Positions 35,922 through 45,222 of a stretch of DNA of 64,000 bases are shown here, one piece after another. Source of the DNA: Candidatus Limivivens intestinipullorum (GTDB lineage Bacteria > Bacillota > Clostridia > Lachnospirales > Lachnospiraceae); contig DVIQ01000035.1 in the NCBI GenBank assembly GCA_018711185.1, forward strand, positions 1 through 64,000. The letters run 5' to 3'. A program made the position numbers and the translations under genes. Below the pieces are notes generated by a model, which was not told the origin of the DNA, ran no database searches, and was given only the letters and a program-made list of their open reading frames with translations. Within the stretch, counting starts at the first letter, position 1. Every line of letters starts with the position of its first letter.

Positions 35922-35977
35922 GTTACAGTTCATCCCAGATCTGCGTACATATTGCGCAGATCTGGATGGACGATTAC
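35922..35977. repeat. Composite palindromic element with strong internal hairpin
   Basis: Outer arms GTTACAGTTCATCC and GGATGGACGATTAC enclose an 11-bp perfect stem, CCAGATCTGCG (35935-35945) with CGCAGATCTGG (35955-35965). The sequence parallels 341-375 and 1300-1342. It lies in the leader of the molybdoenzyme operon. Confidence 0.8.
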
Positions 35978-36002
35978 AACAAGCGAGTGTGGAGGAATTT
36001 TT

Positions 36003-36794
36003 GTGTTTACGGCGAAGGAATACAAACAAGCGGAAAGCCTGGAGCAGGCTTACGAGCTGAACCAGAAAAGATCGTCCAGGATTCTTGGGGGGATGCTCTG
36101 GCTGAAAATGAGCCGGGCTTCCTATGGAACGGTGATCGATCTGTCCGGTCTGGGGCTGGATACCATTGAAGAGGATGAGGAGGCGTTTCGCATCGGCTGT
36201 ATGGCCACGCTGCGGGATTTGGAGCTTCATGAGGGACTGAATGCCTGGACAAGAGGAGCGGTCAGGGAAAGCGTCTGTCATATTGTGGGGGTGCAGTTTC
36301 GCAACCTTGCCACAGTGGGCGGGAGTATTTTCGGCAGATTCGGCTTCTCCGATGTGCTGACGATGTTTCTGGCGCTGGACAGTTACGTGGAACTCTATAA
36401 GGGAGGAATCCGCACACTGGAGGAATTCGCGGCGTCTCCCAGGGACAAGGATATTCTGGTGCGGCTGATCGTAAGGAAAACGCCGGTCCGCTGTCATTAT
36501 CTGTCCATGCGGAATACAAAGACGGATTTCCCGGTGCTGGCCTGCGCAGTGGCTTCCGGAGCGGAAGGATACCGTGCGGTCATCGGCGCCAGACCGGGAA
36601 GGGCCATGCTGGTTAGAGACAGCCAGGGGATTCTGATGGACGGAGTAAATGAGAAAACAGCAGAGGCCTTTGGAAGCTGGCTTCGCGCCCAGGTTCCGGT
36701 GGGGTCCAATATGCGGGCCGGGGCCGAATACCGGGGACGTCTGGTGGAGGTTCTTTCCAGACGCGCGCTGCTGGCTATGGAGGGAGAAGGATGA
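36003..36794 (+). CDS. Xanthine dehydrogenase-type FAD-binding subunit
   Basis: This is the flavin subunit (263 aa) of a molybdenum hydroxylase; it passes electrons between the iron-sulfur subunit and NAD or another acceptor. Family motifs include ILGGMLWLK for the FAD phosphates, IGCMATLRDLE, and QFRNLATVGGSIFGRFGFSD, which corresponds to RNxATVGGN. The second FAD loop resembles SPRDKDILVRLIV. I chose the GTG at 36003 because GGAGGA lies 6 bases upstream and homologs begin FTAKEY; a TTG at 35952 lies inside the hairpin repeat and is unlikely. The next gene starts at the stop codon (ATGA overlap). It is first of three cotranscribed subunits. Confidence 0.88.
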   Translation: MFTAKEYKQAESLEQAYELNQKRSSRILGGMLWLKMSRASYGTVIDLSGLGLDTIEEDEEAFRIGCMATLRDLELHEGLNAWTRGAVRESVCHIVGVQFRNLATVGGSIFGRFGFSDVLTMFLALDSYVELYKGGIRTLEEFAASPRDKDILVRLIVRKTPVRCHYLSMRNTKTDFPVLACAVASGAEGYRAVIGARPGRAMLVRDSQGILMDGVNEKTAEAFGSWLRAQVPVGSNMRAGAEYRGRLVEVLSRRALLAMEGEG

Positions 36795-37267
36795 AGGTTT
36801 CAATCGAAGTGAACGGAAAAACGATTCAGGAGGAGATTAGCCCGGATCTTCTGTTGATTGATTTTGTGCGCCGGCACGGGTGTTTCAGCGTAAAGAGAGG
36901 ATGCGAGACGTCAAACTGCGGGCTCTGCACCGTCTTCCTGGATGACAAGCCGGTTTTGTCCTGTTCTGTCCTGGCGGCAAGAGCCCATGGACACCGGGTG
37001 ACGACCCTGGAGGGGCTTCAGGAAGAGGCGGAGGAATTTGGCGCATTTATCGCCGATCAGGGAGCGGAGCAGTGCGGGTTCTGCAATCCGGGAATGATTA
37101 TGAACGCCATCGCCCTGTTCCGGGAAAATCCCTGGCCAGACCGGGAGGAGATACAGGAGTATCTGGCGGGAAATCTCTGCCGCTGTTCCGGCTATGAGGG
37201 ACAGCTTCGGGGAATTTTAGCCTTTTTGGAGTATAAAAGACAGAAAGGGGGAGAGAATCGTGGATAA
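36791..37267 (+). CDS. Molybdenum hydroxylase 2Fe-2S subunit
   Basis: This 158-aa subunit carries two 2Fe-2S clusters that relay electrons from the molybdenum centre to FAD. The plant-type cluster is CETSNCGLC with a fourth Cys in LSCSVLAAR, and the second uses CGFCNPGMIM and NLCRCSGYEG. The order of motifs and the length are standard for CoxS/XdhC-type subunits. The ATG overlaps the upstream stop codon, and the downstream gene starts 8 bases before this one ends, showing translational coupling. The C-terminal tail (EYKRQKGGENRG) is basic. Confidence 0.95.
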   Translation: MKVSIEVNGKTIQEEISPDLLLIDFVRRHGCFSVKRGCETSNCGLCTVFLDDKPVLSCSVLAARAHGHRVTTLEGLQEEAEEFGAFIADQGAEQCGFCNPGMIMNAIALFRENPWPDREEIQEYLAGNLCRCSGYEGQLRGILAFLEYKRQKGGENRG

Positions 37268-39596
37268 ACCGGAAATCAGCAGGGAAACTCCGCACAGAAT
37301 CGTAAACCGTCCTGTGAGAAAGAAGGACGCCATGGCGCTGGTGACGGGAAAACCGGTGTATATGGAGGATGTGGCGCCGGCGGACTGTCTGGTGATAAAG
37401 GTGCTGCGAAGCCCCCACGCTAACGCGATTGTGGAGGAAATCCGGACGGATATCGCGAAGAAGGTAAAAGGAATCGAGGCCATTTATACCTGGGAGGACG
37501 TGCCGGATCAGCGCTTTACCATGGCCGGACAGACTTATCCTGAGCCAAGCCCCTATGACCGCCTGATTCTGGACCGCCATGTGCGCTATGTGGGAGATCC
37601 GGTGGCCATTGTGGCGGGAGAGAACGAGCGGTGCGTGGACCGGGCCCTGAAAATCATCAAGGTAAAATACCGGGTGCTTCCGGCGCTGCTGGATTTCAGA
37701 CAGGCAAAGGACAATGAAATCCTGGTTCATCCGGAGGAAAACTGGAAATCTCTCTGCCCGGTGGGCGCGGACAACAAACGGAATCTCTGTGCTTCCGCGA
37801 AGGACGCCGGAGGAGACATTGATCAGGTGCTGGCGGACTGCGATGTGGTTGTGGAACACACGTATCACACGAAGGCCGATCAGCAGGCCATGATGGAGAC
37901 CTTCCGCACCTGCTGCTGGATGGACGCCTACGGGCGGCTGAACATTTTAAGCTCCACGCAGATTGTCTTTCATGTGCGCAGGATTGTGTCCAACGCCCTG
38001 GGAATCCCAAGATCCAAAATCCGTGTCACGAAGCCCAGAATCGGCGGCGGTTTCGGGGCAAAGCAGACCGTGGTGGCGGAGGTGTTCCCGGCTTTTGTCA
38101 CATGGAAGACAGGAAAGCCCTCCAAGATGATTTTTACCCGGAAAGAATCCCAGACGGCCTCCACGCCCAGACACGAAATGGAAGTCACCGTCCGGGTGGG
38201 GGCGAACAAGAACGGAAAGATCCGCGGAATCGACGTCTATACCCTTTCCAACACCGGGGCCTATGGAGAGCACGGTCCCACTACGGTGGGATTGTCCGGC
38301 CATAAGTCCATCCCCCTGTACGGGAATCTGGAGGCCTTCCGGTTTGCCTATGACGTGGTGTACACGAATGTCATGTCCGCGGGGGCTTACCGTGGTTACG
38401 GGGCGACCCAGGGAATCTTTGCCGTGGAGTCCGCGGTCAACGAGCTGGCGGCCAGACTTGGAATCGATCCGCTGGATCTGCGGCGGATGAATATGGTGCG
38501 CCAGGGACAGATGATGCCGGCCTATTACGGCGAGCCAAACCGCAGCTGCGCCCTGGACCGGTGTCTGGAACGGGCGGCTGCCATGATCGGCTGGACGGAA
38601 AAATATCCCTGCCGCGACATGGGAAACGGCAAGGTCCGCAGCGTGGGTATGGCCATGGCCATGCAGGGCTCCGGAATTTCCGGGGTGGATGTGGGATCCG
38701 CCACCCTGAAGCTGAACGGGGAGGGCTTTTATACCCTGTTCATCGGTTCCGCGGACATGGGAACCGGATGCGACACCATTCTCGCCCAGATCGCGGCGGA
38801 ATGCCTGGAGTGTTCTTTAAATGAAATCACCGTGGTGGCCGCGGACAGTGACACCTCCCCCTATGATTCCGGCTCCTATGCCTCAAGCACCACCTACGTG
38901 ACCGGAAAGGCGGTGGAGAAAGCCTGCCAGGAGCTCAGAGAGAAGATTACCCGGTTTGGCGCAGAATGCCTTGGCTGCCCCCAGGAGCAGGCGGAGTTTA
39001 CCGGAAAGGGCGTGCGCTGCATGGAAACGGGAGAGGAGATTTCCCTGGCTGCCATCGCGGATACCTCCATGAGCGGCTGCCATGAGGCCCTGGAAGTGAC
39101 CCAGAGCAATTCTTCTCCGGTTTCCCCGCCGCCGTTTATGGTGGGAATGGTGGAGATCGAGCTGGACAAGGAGACAGGTCAGGTGGAAATCCTGGATTAC
39201 GCCGCGGTGGTGGACTGCGGTACGCCCATTAACCCGAATCTTGCGAGAGTACAGACGGAAGGCGGACTCGTTCAGGGGATTGGTATGGCTCTGTATGAAA
39301 ATGTGCAGTATTCCGAAAACGGCGTTATGCGGAATAATTCTTTTATGCAGTATAAGATTCCCACCCGGCTGGATATGGGAAGGCTTCGCGTGGAGTTTGA
39401 GAGCAGCTATGAGCCTACGGGTCCTTTTGGGGCGAAATCCATCGGGGAAATTGTGATCAACACGCCGTCCCCGGCCCTGGCCCATGCCATTTACAACGCC
39501 ACGGGGCTGTGGTTTCGGGAGCTTCCCATCACCGCGGAGAAAATTGCCATGGGGCTGGCCGAAGCGGATAAAAAACGCAATCGTTCGCTCTGCTGA
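37260..39596 (+). CDS. Molybdopterin-binding subunit of a xanthine dehydrogenase-family hydroxylase
   Basis: This catalytic subunit (778 aa) should hydroxylate a purine, N-heterocycle or aldehyde at a molybdenum-cytosine or molybdopterin cofactor. It has the a/b-hammerhead domain (KKDAMALVTGKPVYMEDV), the cofactor segments RIGGGFGAKQTVVAE and AGAYRGYGATQGIFA, GSADMGTGCDTILAQI, and near the end TGPFGAKSIGEIVINTP, where the conserved Glu acts as base. I cannot assign the substrate from these motifs. The start is GTG at 37260, preceded by GGGGGAG and overlapping the iron-sulfur gene. The molybdate importer lies 35 kb upstream in the same window. A hairpin covers the stop codon. Confidence 0.93.
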   Translation: MDKPEISRETPHRIVNRPVRKKDAMALVTGKPVYMEDVAPADCLVIKVLRSPHANAIVEEIRTDIAKKVKGIEAIYTWEDVPDQRFTMAGQTYPEPSPYDRLILDRHVRYVGDPVAIVAGENERCVDRALKIIKVKYRVLPALLDFRQAKDNEILVHPEENWKSLCPVGADNKRNLCASAKDAGGDIDQVLADCDVVVEHTYHTKADQQAMMETFRTCCWMDAYGRLNILSSTQIVFHVRRIVSNALGIPRSKIRVTKPRIGGGFGAKQTVVAEVFPAFVTWKTGKPSKMIFTRKESQTASTPRHEMEVTVRVGANKNGKIRGIDVYTLSNTGAYGEHGPTTVGLSGHKSIPLYGNLEAFRFAYDVVYTNVMSAGAYRGYGATQGIFAVESAVNELAARLGIDPLDLRRMNMVRQGQMMPAYYGEPNRSCALDRCLERAAAMIGWTEKYPCRDMGNGKVRSVGMAMAMQGSGISGVDVGSATLKLNGEGFYTLFIGSADMGTGCDTILAQIAAECLECSLNEITVVAADSDTSPYDSGSYASSTTYVTGKAVEKACQELREKITRFGAECLGCPQEQAEFTGKGVRCMETGEEISLAAIADTSMSGCHEALEVTQSNSSPVSPPPFMVGMVEIELDKETGQVEILDYAAVVDCGTPINPNLARVQTEGGLVQGIGMALYENVQYSENGVMRNNSFMQYKIPTRLDMGRLRVEFESSYEPTGPFGAKSIGEIVINTPSPALAHAIYNATGLWFRELPITAEKIAMGLAEADKKRNRSLC

Positions 39597-39604
39597 ACGA
39601 TTGC
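39577..39604. other. Hairpin spanning the stop codon of the molybdopterin subunit
   Basis: GCAATCGTTC (39577-39586) pairs with GAACGATTGC (39595-39604); the TGA is at 39594-39596. Runs of A flank both sides, so it would act as a terminator only on the minus strand; on the plus strand it may protect the message end. Confidence 0.6.
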
Positions 39605-39613
39605 AAAAAAAAC

Positions 39614-39642
39614 TTGATTACCGGCTGAAAGGGTTGTACAAT
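39614..39642 (+). promoter_or_regulatory. lrgAB-like promoter
   Basis: TTGATT (39614-39619), 17 bases, TACAAT (39637-39642), 34 bases before the start codon. Confidence 0.7.
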
Positions 39643-39676
39643 GGTTGCGTAAGCTAAAAAGAAAGAGGAATCAAAC

Positions 39677-40042
39677 ATGAAGCTGTTGTATCAATTCGGA
39701 GTGATTCTCACGATCACGTTTCTGGGCGAGGTACTTCACATGGTGCTGCCCTTTCCGGTGCCGGCAAGCATATACGGTCTTGTGCTGATGCTTCTGGCCC
39801 TCTGCACGAAAATCGTTAAGTTGGAAAATGTAAAGGTAGCGGGAGATTTCCTTCTGGATATCATGCCGCCGATGTTTATTCCGGCGGCGGTGGGCCTGAT
39901 TACCGTATGGGCGGATCTTCAGAGTATCCTGATTCCGGTTCTGGCAATCACTGCAGTGACCACAGTGATCGTTATGGCGGTTTCGGGAAGAGTATCCCAG
40001 GCTGTGATCCGCAGCGGAAAAAGGAGGGCAGGCCATGAATGA
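39677..40042 (+). CDS. LrgA/CidA-family holin-like membrane protein
   Basis: The 121-aa product has four hydrophobic segments and the family pattern ASIYGLVLMLLALCTKIVKL and FLLDIMPPMFIPAAVGLI. LrgA-type proteins act with LrgB in control of murein hydrolase activity and programmed lysis; in some bacteria LrgAB also imports pyruvate. The ribosome site AGAGGAATCAAAC precedes the ATG. The LrgB gene overlaps its end by 8 bases. No LytSR-type sensor is next to it, so regulation is not evident. Confidence 0.9.
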   Translation: MKLLYQFGVILTITFLGEVLHMVLPFPVPASIYGLVLMLLALCTKIVKLENVKVAGDFLLDIMPPMFIPAAVGLITVWADLQSILIPVLAITAVTTVIVMAVSGRVSQAVIRSGKRRAGHE

Positions 40043-40727
40043 ATTTTTGGCGGAATCCCTGTTTTTCGGAATGGCAGTGAGCCTGATCGGATACGGCATC
40101 GGGCTGTTGCTGAAGAAGCGGTTCCGGCTGGCAATCCTGAATCCGCTGCTTATATCCATCGTGTTTGTGATTTTGGTTCTGCAGGTGTTCGGTATCGATT
40201 ACGAGACGTACAATGAGTCGGGAAAATATCTGAGTTATCTCCTCACGCCCGCCACCGTGTGTCTGGCCATTCCCCTATACCAGCAGATTTCACTTCTGCG
40301 AAAGAATCTGCTGGCCGTGGTTCTTGGGATTGTTTCCGGTGTACTGGCCAGTCTGGGAAGCGTACTTGCCTTGGCAGCGGCCTTTGGCCTTACCCATGAG
40401 CAGTATGTAACCCTCCTTCCGAAATCTATCACCACAGCCATTGGCCTGGGGGTTTCTGAAGAACTGGGAGGCATCACCACGATCACTGTGGCCGTTATCA
40501 TTGTGACCGGAGTTCTGGGGAATGTAATCGGAGAGTTGGTGTGCAGACTTTTCCGGATTCACGAACCCATAGCCGTGGGACTGGCTCTAGGGACAAGCGC
40601 CCACGCGATAGGAACCACAAAGGCCTTAGAGCTTGGAGAGGTACAGGGAGCCATGAGCAGCCTGTCCATTGCGGTTGCCGGCCTTCTGACCGTAATTCTG
40701 GGGTCTGTGTTTGCGCAGATATATTAA
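40035..40727 (+). CDS. LrgB-family membrane protein
   Basis: This 230-aa partner of the preceding LrgA-like protein has about six to seven membrane segments. Family hallmarks include ITTAIGLGVSEELGGI, VIIVTGVLGNVIGELV and GLALGTSAHAIGTTKALELGEVQG (shown here split as GLALGTSAHAIGTTKAL). AAAAAGGAGGGCAGGCC precedes the ATG. The overlap of 8 bases with LrgA implies a bicistronic message ended by the terminator at 40742. Confidence 0.92.
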   Translation: MNEFLAESLFFGMAVSLIGYGIGLLLKKRFRLAILNPLLISIVFVILVLQVFGIDYETYNESGKYLSYLLTPATVCLAIPLYQQISLLRKNLLAVVLGIVSGVLASLGSVLALAAAFGLTHEQYVTLLPKSITTAIGLGVSEELGGITTITVAVIIVTGVLGNVIGELVCRLFRIHEPIAVGLALGTSAHAIGTTKALELGEVQGAMSSLSIAVAGLLTVILGSVFAQIY

Positions 40728-40741
40728 AAAAATGTGAGGCG

Positions 40742-40779
40742 AAGCTGCCCATACCTTCTTGGTACGGGCGGCTTTTTAT
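40742..40779 (+). terminator. Rho-independent terminator after lrgB
   Basis: Stem AAGCTGCCCATACC (40742-40755) pairs with GGTACGGGCGGCTT (40761-40774) with a few G-T or A-C mismatches; a T-rich tail follows. Confidence 0.85.
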
Positions 40780-40789
40780 TTAAGAGGAA

Positions 40790-40838
40790 AGTTCCGGGAG
40801 GCGGTACGCCTGCCTCCTGCGGGCGTATGCAGGTGCCC
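40790..40838 (-). repeat. Dispersed GC-rich repeat, inverted copy
   Basis: Read on the minus strand, CCTGCATACGCCCGC and GGCAGGCGTACC are shared with the tandem unit at 377-606, with a small insertion between them. It lies in the leader of the 845-aa protein gene. Confidence 0.7.
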
Positions 40839-40876
40839 TGGATTTTGCCGGGTGTCAGCGAATAGGAGGAAAGCAT

Positions 40877-43414
40877 ATGGAGCGAAGAGTAAGTACGGGA
40901 ATGCCCGGCCTTGACCGGGTGATTGACATGCTGAGGCTGGGAGACAACGTAGTGTGGCAGGTGGACACCCTCTCGGACTACCGCAAGGTGGTGGAGCCGT
41001 ATATCCGCCAGGCAAAGGCGGACGGACGGGCGCTTTACTACATTCGTTTCGGAACCCATGAACCGGTGGTACGCGACCTGGAAGGGATCACCGTATATGA
41101 GGTAGACGCGGACCAGGGCTTTGAGTATTTTGCTACCCGGATACACCGGATTATCGAGAAATGCGGACGGAAGGCCTTTTATGTGTTCGACTGTCTGACG
41201 GATCTGCTGAAATACTGGTACTCGGACCGGATGATCGGGAATTTTTTCCGGGTTACCTGTCCGTACCTGTTTGAACTGGACACCATCGCTTATTTCGCCC
41301 TGATCCGGGATTCCCACACGGCGGAGACCATCGGGCGAATCCGGGATACCACACAGCTCCTCCTGGATCTGTACTATGAGAACGGCAGCTTTTACGTTCA
41401 TCCCCTGAAGGTATGGCAGCGGCACTCCGCCACCATGTTTTTCCCTCACAAGCTGATAGGGGACGAGGCGGTCTGCATTTCAGCCAGCGTGGACGCCGCG
41501 GTTCTGGCGGGGCGTTTCACCTTAAACGCCGGAAGGATGGACTACTGGGACATTACCTTCGATGAGGCGAACCGGGCCATGGCCGGCTCGGACCGGGAAA
41601 AGGAGAAGTATAAGGAACTGCTTCTGCGTCTGCTCCTGGGAAGCGAGTCCCATATGCGTGACCTGTGCTGGAAATATTTTTCCCTCCGGGATCTGTTAAA
41701 TATCCGCCGCCGGGAGATCGGAACCGGGAAGATCGGAGGAAAATCCATCGGAATGCTGCTGGCCAGGAAAATCCTCGAGCGGGATCCGGAAAAACGGTTT
41801 CAGCCTCTTCTGGAAATGCACGATTCCTTTTATATAGGAGCGGATGTCTACTATACATATATCGTCCGAAACGACTGCTGGACCCTGCGCACGAAGCAGA
41901 AGACAGAGGAGGGGTATTTCCGGTACGCGCCCATGCTGCGGGAAAAGCTTCTGGAGGGAGATTTTTCGGAAGAGACCAGGGAACAGTTCCGGCAGGTGCT
42001 GGAATATTTCGGGCAGTCGCCGATTATCGTGCGGTCCAGCTCCCTTTTGGAGGACAATTTCGGCAATGCCTTCGCCGGAAAATACGACAGCGTATTCTGC
42101 GCGAACCAGGGAGGCCCGGAGGAGCGTCTGGAAGCGTTTATCAGGGCCGTAAAACAGGTTTACGCCAGTACCATGAATGAGGACGCTTTGCAGTACCGGA
42201 AAGACCGGGGCCTTATGGAGAAGGATGAGCAGATGGCCCTGCTGGTTCAGCGGGTTTCCGGAGATCACTATGGAGACTTCTTTTTCCCGCACATGGCTGG
42301 CGTGGGAAATTCCTCGAACCTGTATGTCTGGGATGCCGAAACGGATATAAACGCCGGCATGCTCCGGCTGGTGTTTGGCCTGGGGACACGGGCTGTGGAC
42401 CGGGTGGACGGGGATTATCCGAGAATCGTCAATCTGGACGCCCCCACCAGGGCACCTCTGATTTCCAACGGAGACGAGCGGAAATTTTCCCAGCATTACA
42501 TGGACCTGATCAATACCCGGCGAAACGAGTGGTCTCACTACAGCGTGGACCGGGCCATGGAGCTGGAACTGCACACGGACAAAGGACTTATCGCCACAAA
42601 GGATTTCGCCACCAGCAGGAGAAAACGGGAACTTGGCATACCCGGGGACGCTTACATTGTGGATTTTCGGAAGCTTCTGGGAGAAACGGATTTTCCGCGG
42701 GTCATGCGGGCGATGCTTAAGAGACTGGCAAAGGCCTATCAGTATCCGGTGGATATCGAGTTCTGCGTGAATTTCGATGAGAACGGCCGCTACCGGATTA
42801 ATCTGCTCCAGTGCCGGCCGCTGCAGACCAGGGGACTTGGAAAGGTGGTGGAGTTTCCACGGGAGAAAGACCAGAAGCTGTGTCTTCTGAGCACCAAAGG
42901 AAATTTTATGGGAGGCAACGTCCACTATCCGGTGGATTACATTGTCTATGTAAAGCCGGAGGCATACCTTGCGCTGCCGGAACAGGAGCGCTACGGAGTC
43001 GCCAGAAAGATCGGAGAGCTGAACCGGGCTCTCAAAGGGAAACACGCGATTCTGATCGGACACGGGCGCTGGGGAACCACCACCACGTCCCTGGGCGTTC
43101 CGGTAAATTTCACGGAGCTGATGCACATGGAGGCGATTTTTGAGGTTTCCTACACCCAGGGGCATCTGATGCCGGAGCTTTCCTACGGAAGTCATTTCTT
43201 CCAGGACCTGGTGGAGTCCGGCGTCTTTTACGGAGCCGTATTCGACGGGGATCAGGATGTGATTTTTAACCGGGATTATCTGTACGGACAGCCCAACTGT
43301 CTGAAGGAATTTGCGGGAGAAGCGTTTGAAGAGGTGATTTCGGTGATTCACTCGCCGGGAATGGAGCTGTTTTCCGATACGGTGTCCCAGAGGATGCTCT
43401 GTGCCGTCGTATAA
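40877..43414 (+). CDS. KaiC-like domain fused to a PEP synthase-type ATP-grasp domain
   Basis: The 845-aa protein has two recognisable parts. Residues 1-230 resemble a KaiC/RadA-type RecA fold: the entry STGMPGLDRVIDML, ALYYIRF, and FYVFDCLTDLLKYWY. The Walker A is missing; the place reads QVDTLSDYRKVVEPYI. Residues 280-660 resemble the pyruvate, phosphate dikinase N-terminal ATP-grasp: KIGGKSIGMLLARKIL, IIVRSSSLLEDNFGNAFAGK, MALLVQRVSG and the end FCVNFDENGRYRINLLQCRP. The phospho-histidine swivel and PEP-binding barrel of full PEP synthases are absent; the last 170 residues form an unassigned domain with HAILIGHGRWGTTTTSLGV. AATAGGAGGAAAGC precedes the ATG. The function is not known to me. 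Confidence 0.8.
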   Translation: MERRVSTGMPGLDRVIDMLRLGDNVVWQVDTLSDYRKVVEPYIRQAKADGRALYYIRFGTHEPVVRDLEGITVYEVDADQGFEYFATRIHRIIEKCGRKAFYVFDCLTDLLKYWYSDRMIGNFFRVTCPYLFELDTIAYFALIRDSHTAETIGRIRDTTQLLLDLYYENGSFYVHPLKVWQRHSATMFFPHKLIGDEAVCISASVDAAVLAGRFTLNAGRMDYWDITFDEANRAMAGSDREKEKYKELLLRLLLGSESHMRDLCWKYFSLRDLLNIRRREIGTGKIGGKSIGMLLARKILERDPEKRFQPLLEMHDSFYIGADVYYTYIVRNDCWTLRTKQKTEEGYFRYAPMLREKLLEGDFSEETREQFRQVLEYFGQSPIIVRSSSLLEDNFGNAFAGKYDSVFCANQGGPEERLEAFIRAVKQVYASTMNEDALQYRKDRGLMEKDEQMALLVQRVSGDHYGDFFFPHMAGVGNSSNLYVWDAETDINAGMLRLVFGLGTRAVDRVDGDYPRIVNLDAPTRAPLISNGDERKFSQHYMDLINTRRNEWSHYSVDRAMELELHTDKGLIATKDFATSRRKRELGIPGDAYIVDFRKLLGETDFPRVMRAMLKRLAKAYQYPVDIEFCVNFDENGRYRINLLQCRPLQTRGLGKVVEFPREKDQKLCLLSTKGNFMGGNVHYPVDYIVYVKPEAYLALPEQERYGVARKIGELNRALKGKHAILIGHGRWGTTTTSLGVPVNFTELMHMEAIFEVSYTQGHLMPELSYGSHFFQDLVESGVFYGAVFDGDQDVIFNRDYLYGQPNCLKEFAGEAFEEVISVIHSPGMELFSDTVSQRMLCAVV

Positions 43415-43470
43415 GCTCTGCAAAATCCATTGAAAATCGTCGTCGGCGTTGGAAACTTGTCCGGAAAATA

Positions 43471-43511
43471 AAAAAAGGAGCGAGGCGGATGTCTGCAATC
43501 CGCTTCGCTCC
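43471..43511 (-). terminator. Terminator of gdhA, possibly bidirectional
   Basis: Stem GGAGCGAGGCGGAT (43477-43490) pairs with ATCCGCTTCGCTCC (43498-43511) with one G-T. On the minus strand a run of T (AAAAAA at 43471-43476) follows, fitting the end of the gdhA message. On the plus strand only CATTTTG follows. The 200-base gap also has a duplicated CCCGAAAG. Confidence 0.85.
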
Positions 43512-43618
43512 CATTTTGAAGGGCCCTTGCCGGGAGCTGCCCGAAAGGGGGTTACCCGAAAGAGCCTGATCCGGCCTGTTGTCTGCCGGAATGAAAAGCA
43601 GAGACCTGACTGATTATG

Positions 43619-45046
<1,428 letters not shown>

Positions 45047-45091
45047 TTACGAAAAATATCTTAAATTTTTAAAAAGATTTCTGTAAGATGC

Positions 45092-45120
45092 TATACAAAT
45101 ACAGGGAAATTCTGTATAAT
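45092..45120 (+). promoter_or_regulatory. Promoter of the P-type ATPase gene
   Basis: TATACA (45092-45097), 17 bases, TATAAT (45115-45120); leader of about 95 bases. Confidence 0.6.
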
Positions 45121-45132
45121 ACTGGCATGCGG

Positions 45133-45172
45133 CGCGCCGCTTCTTTTCGCTTGGCGTTCAAAAAGCGGCGCG
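45133..45172. other. Leader hairpin of the P-type ATPase gene
   Basis: A perfect 10-bp stem, CGCGCCGCTT (45133-45142) with AAGCGGCGCG (45163-45172), and a 20-base loop. It lies about 50 bases before the start codon. A regulatory role is possible but unproven. Confidence 0.55.
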
Positions 45173-45222
45173 GAAACGCGCAGGATATTTGCTTTCTGCA
45201 GCTTACGAAAATGAGGGTGTTT

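Noticed and set aside
35952-36002. Upstream TTG start for the FAD subunit
   Set aside because: It lies inside the palindromic hairpin, with no ribosome site; the GTG at 36003 has GGAGGA at the right distance.
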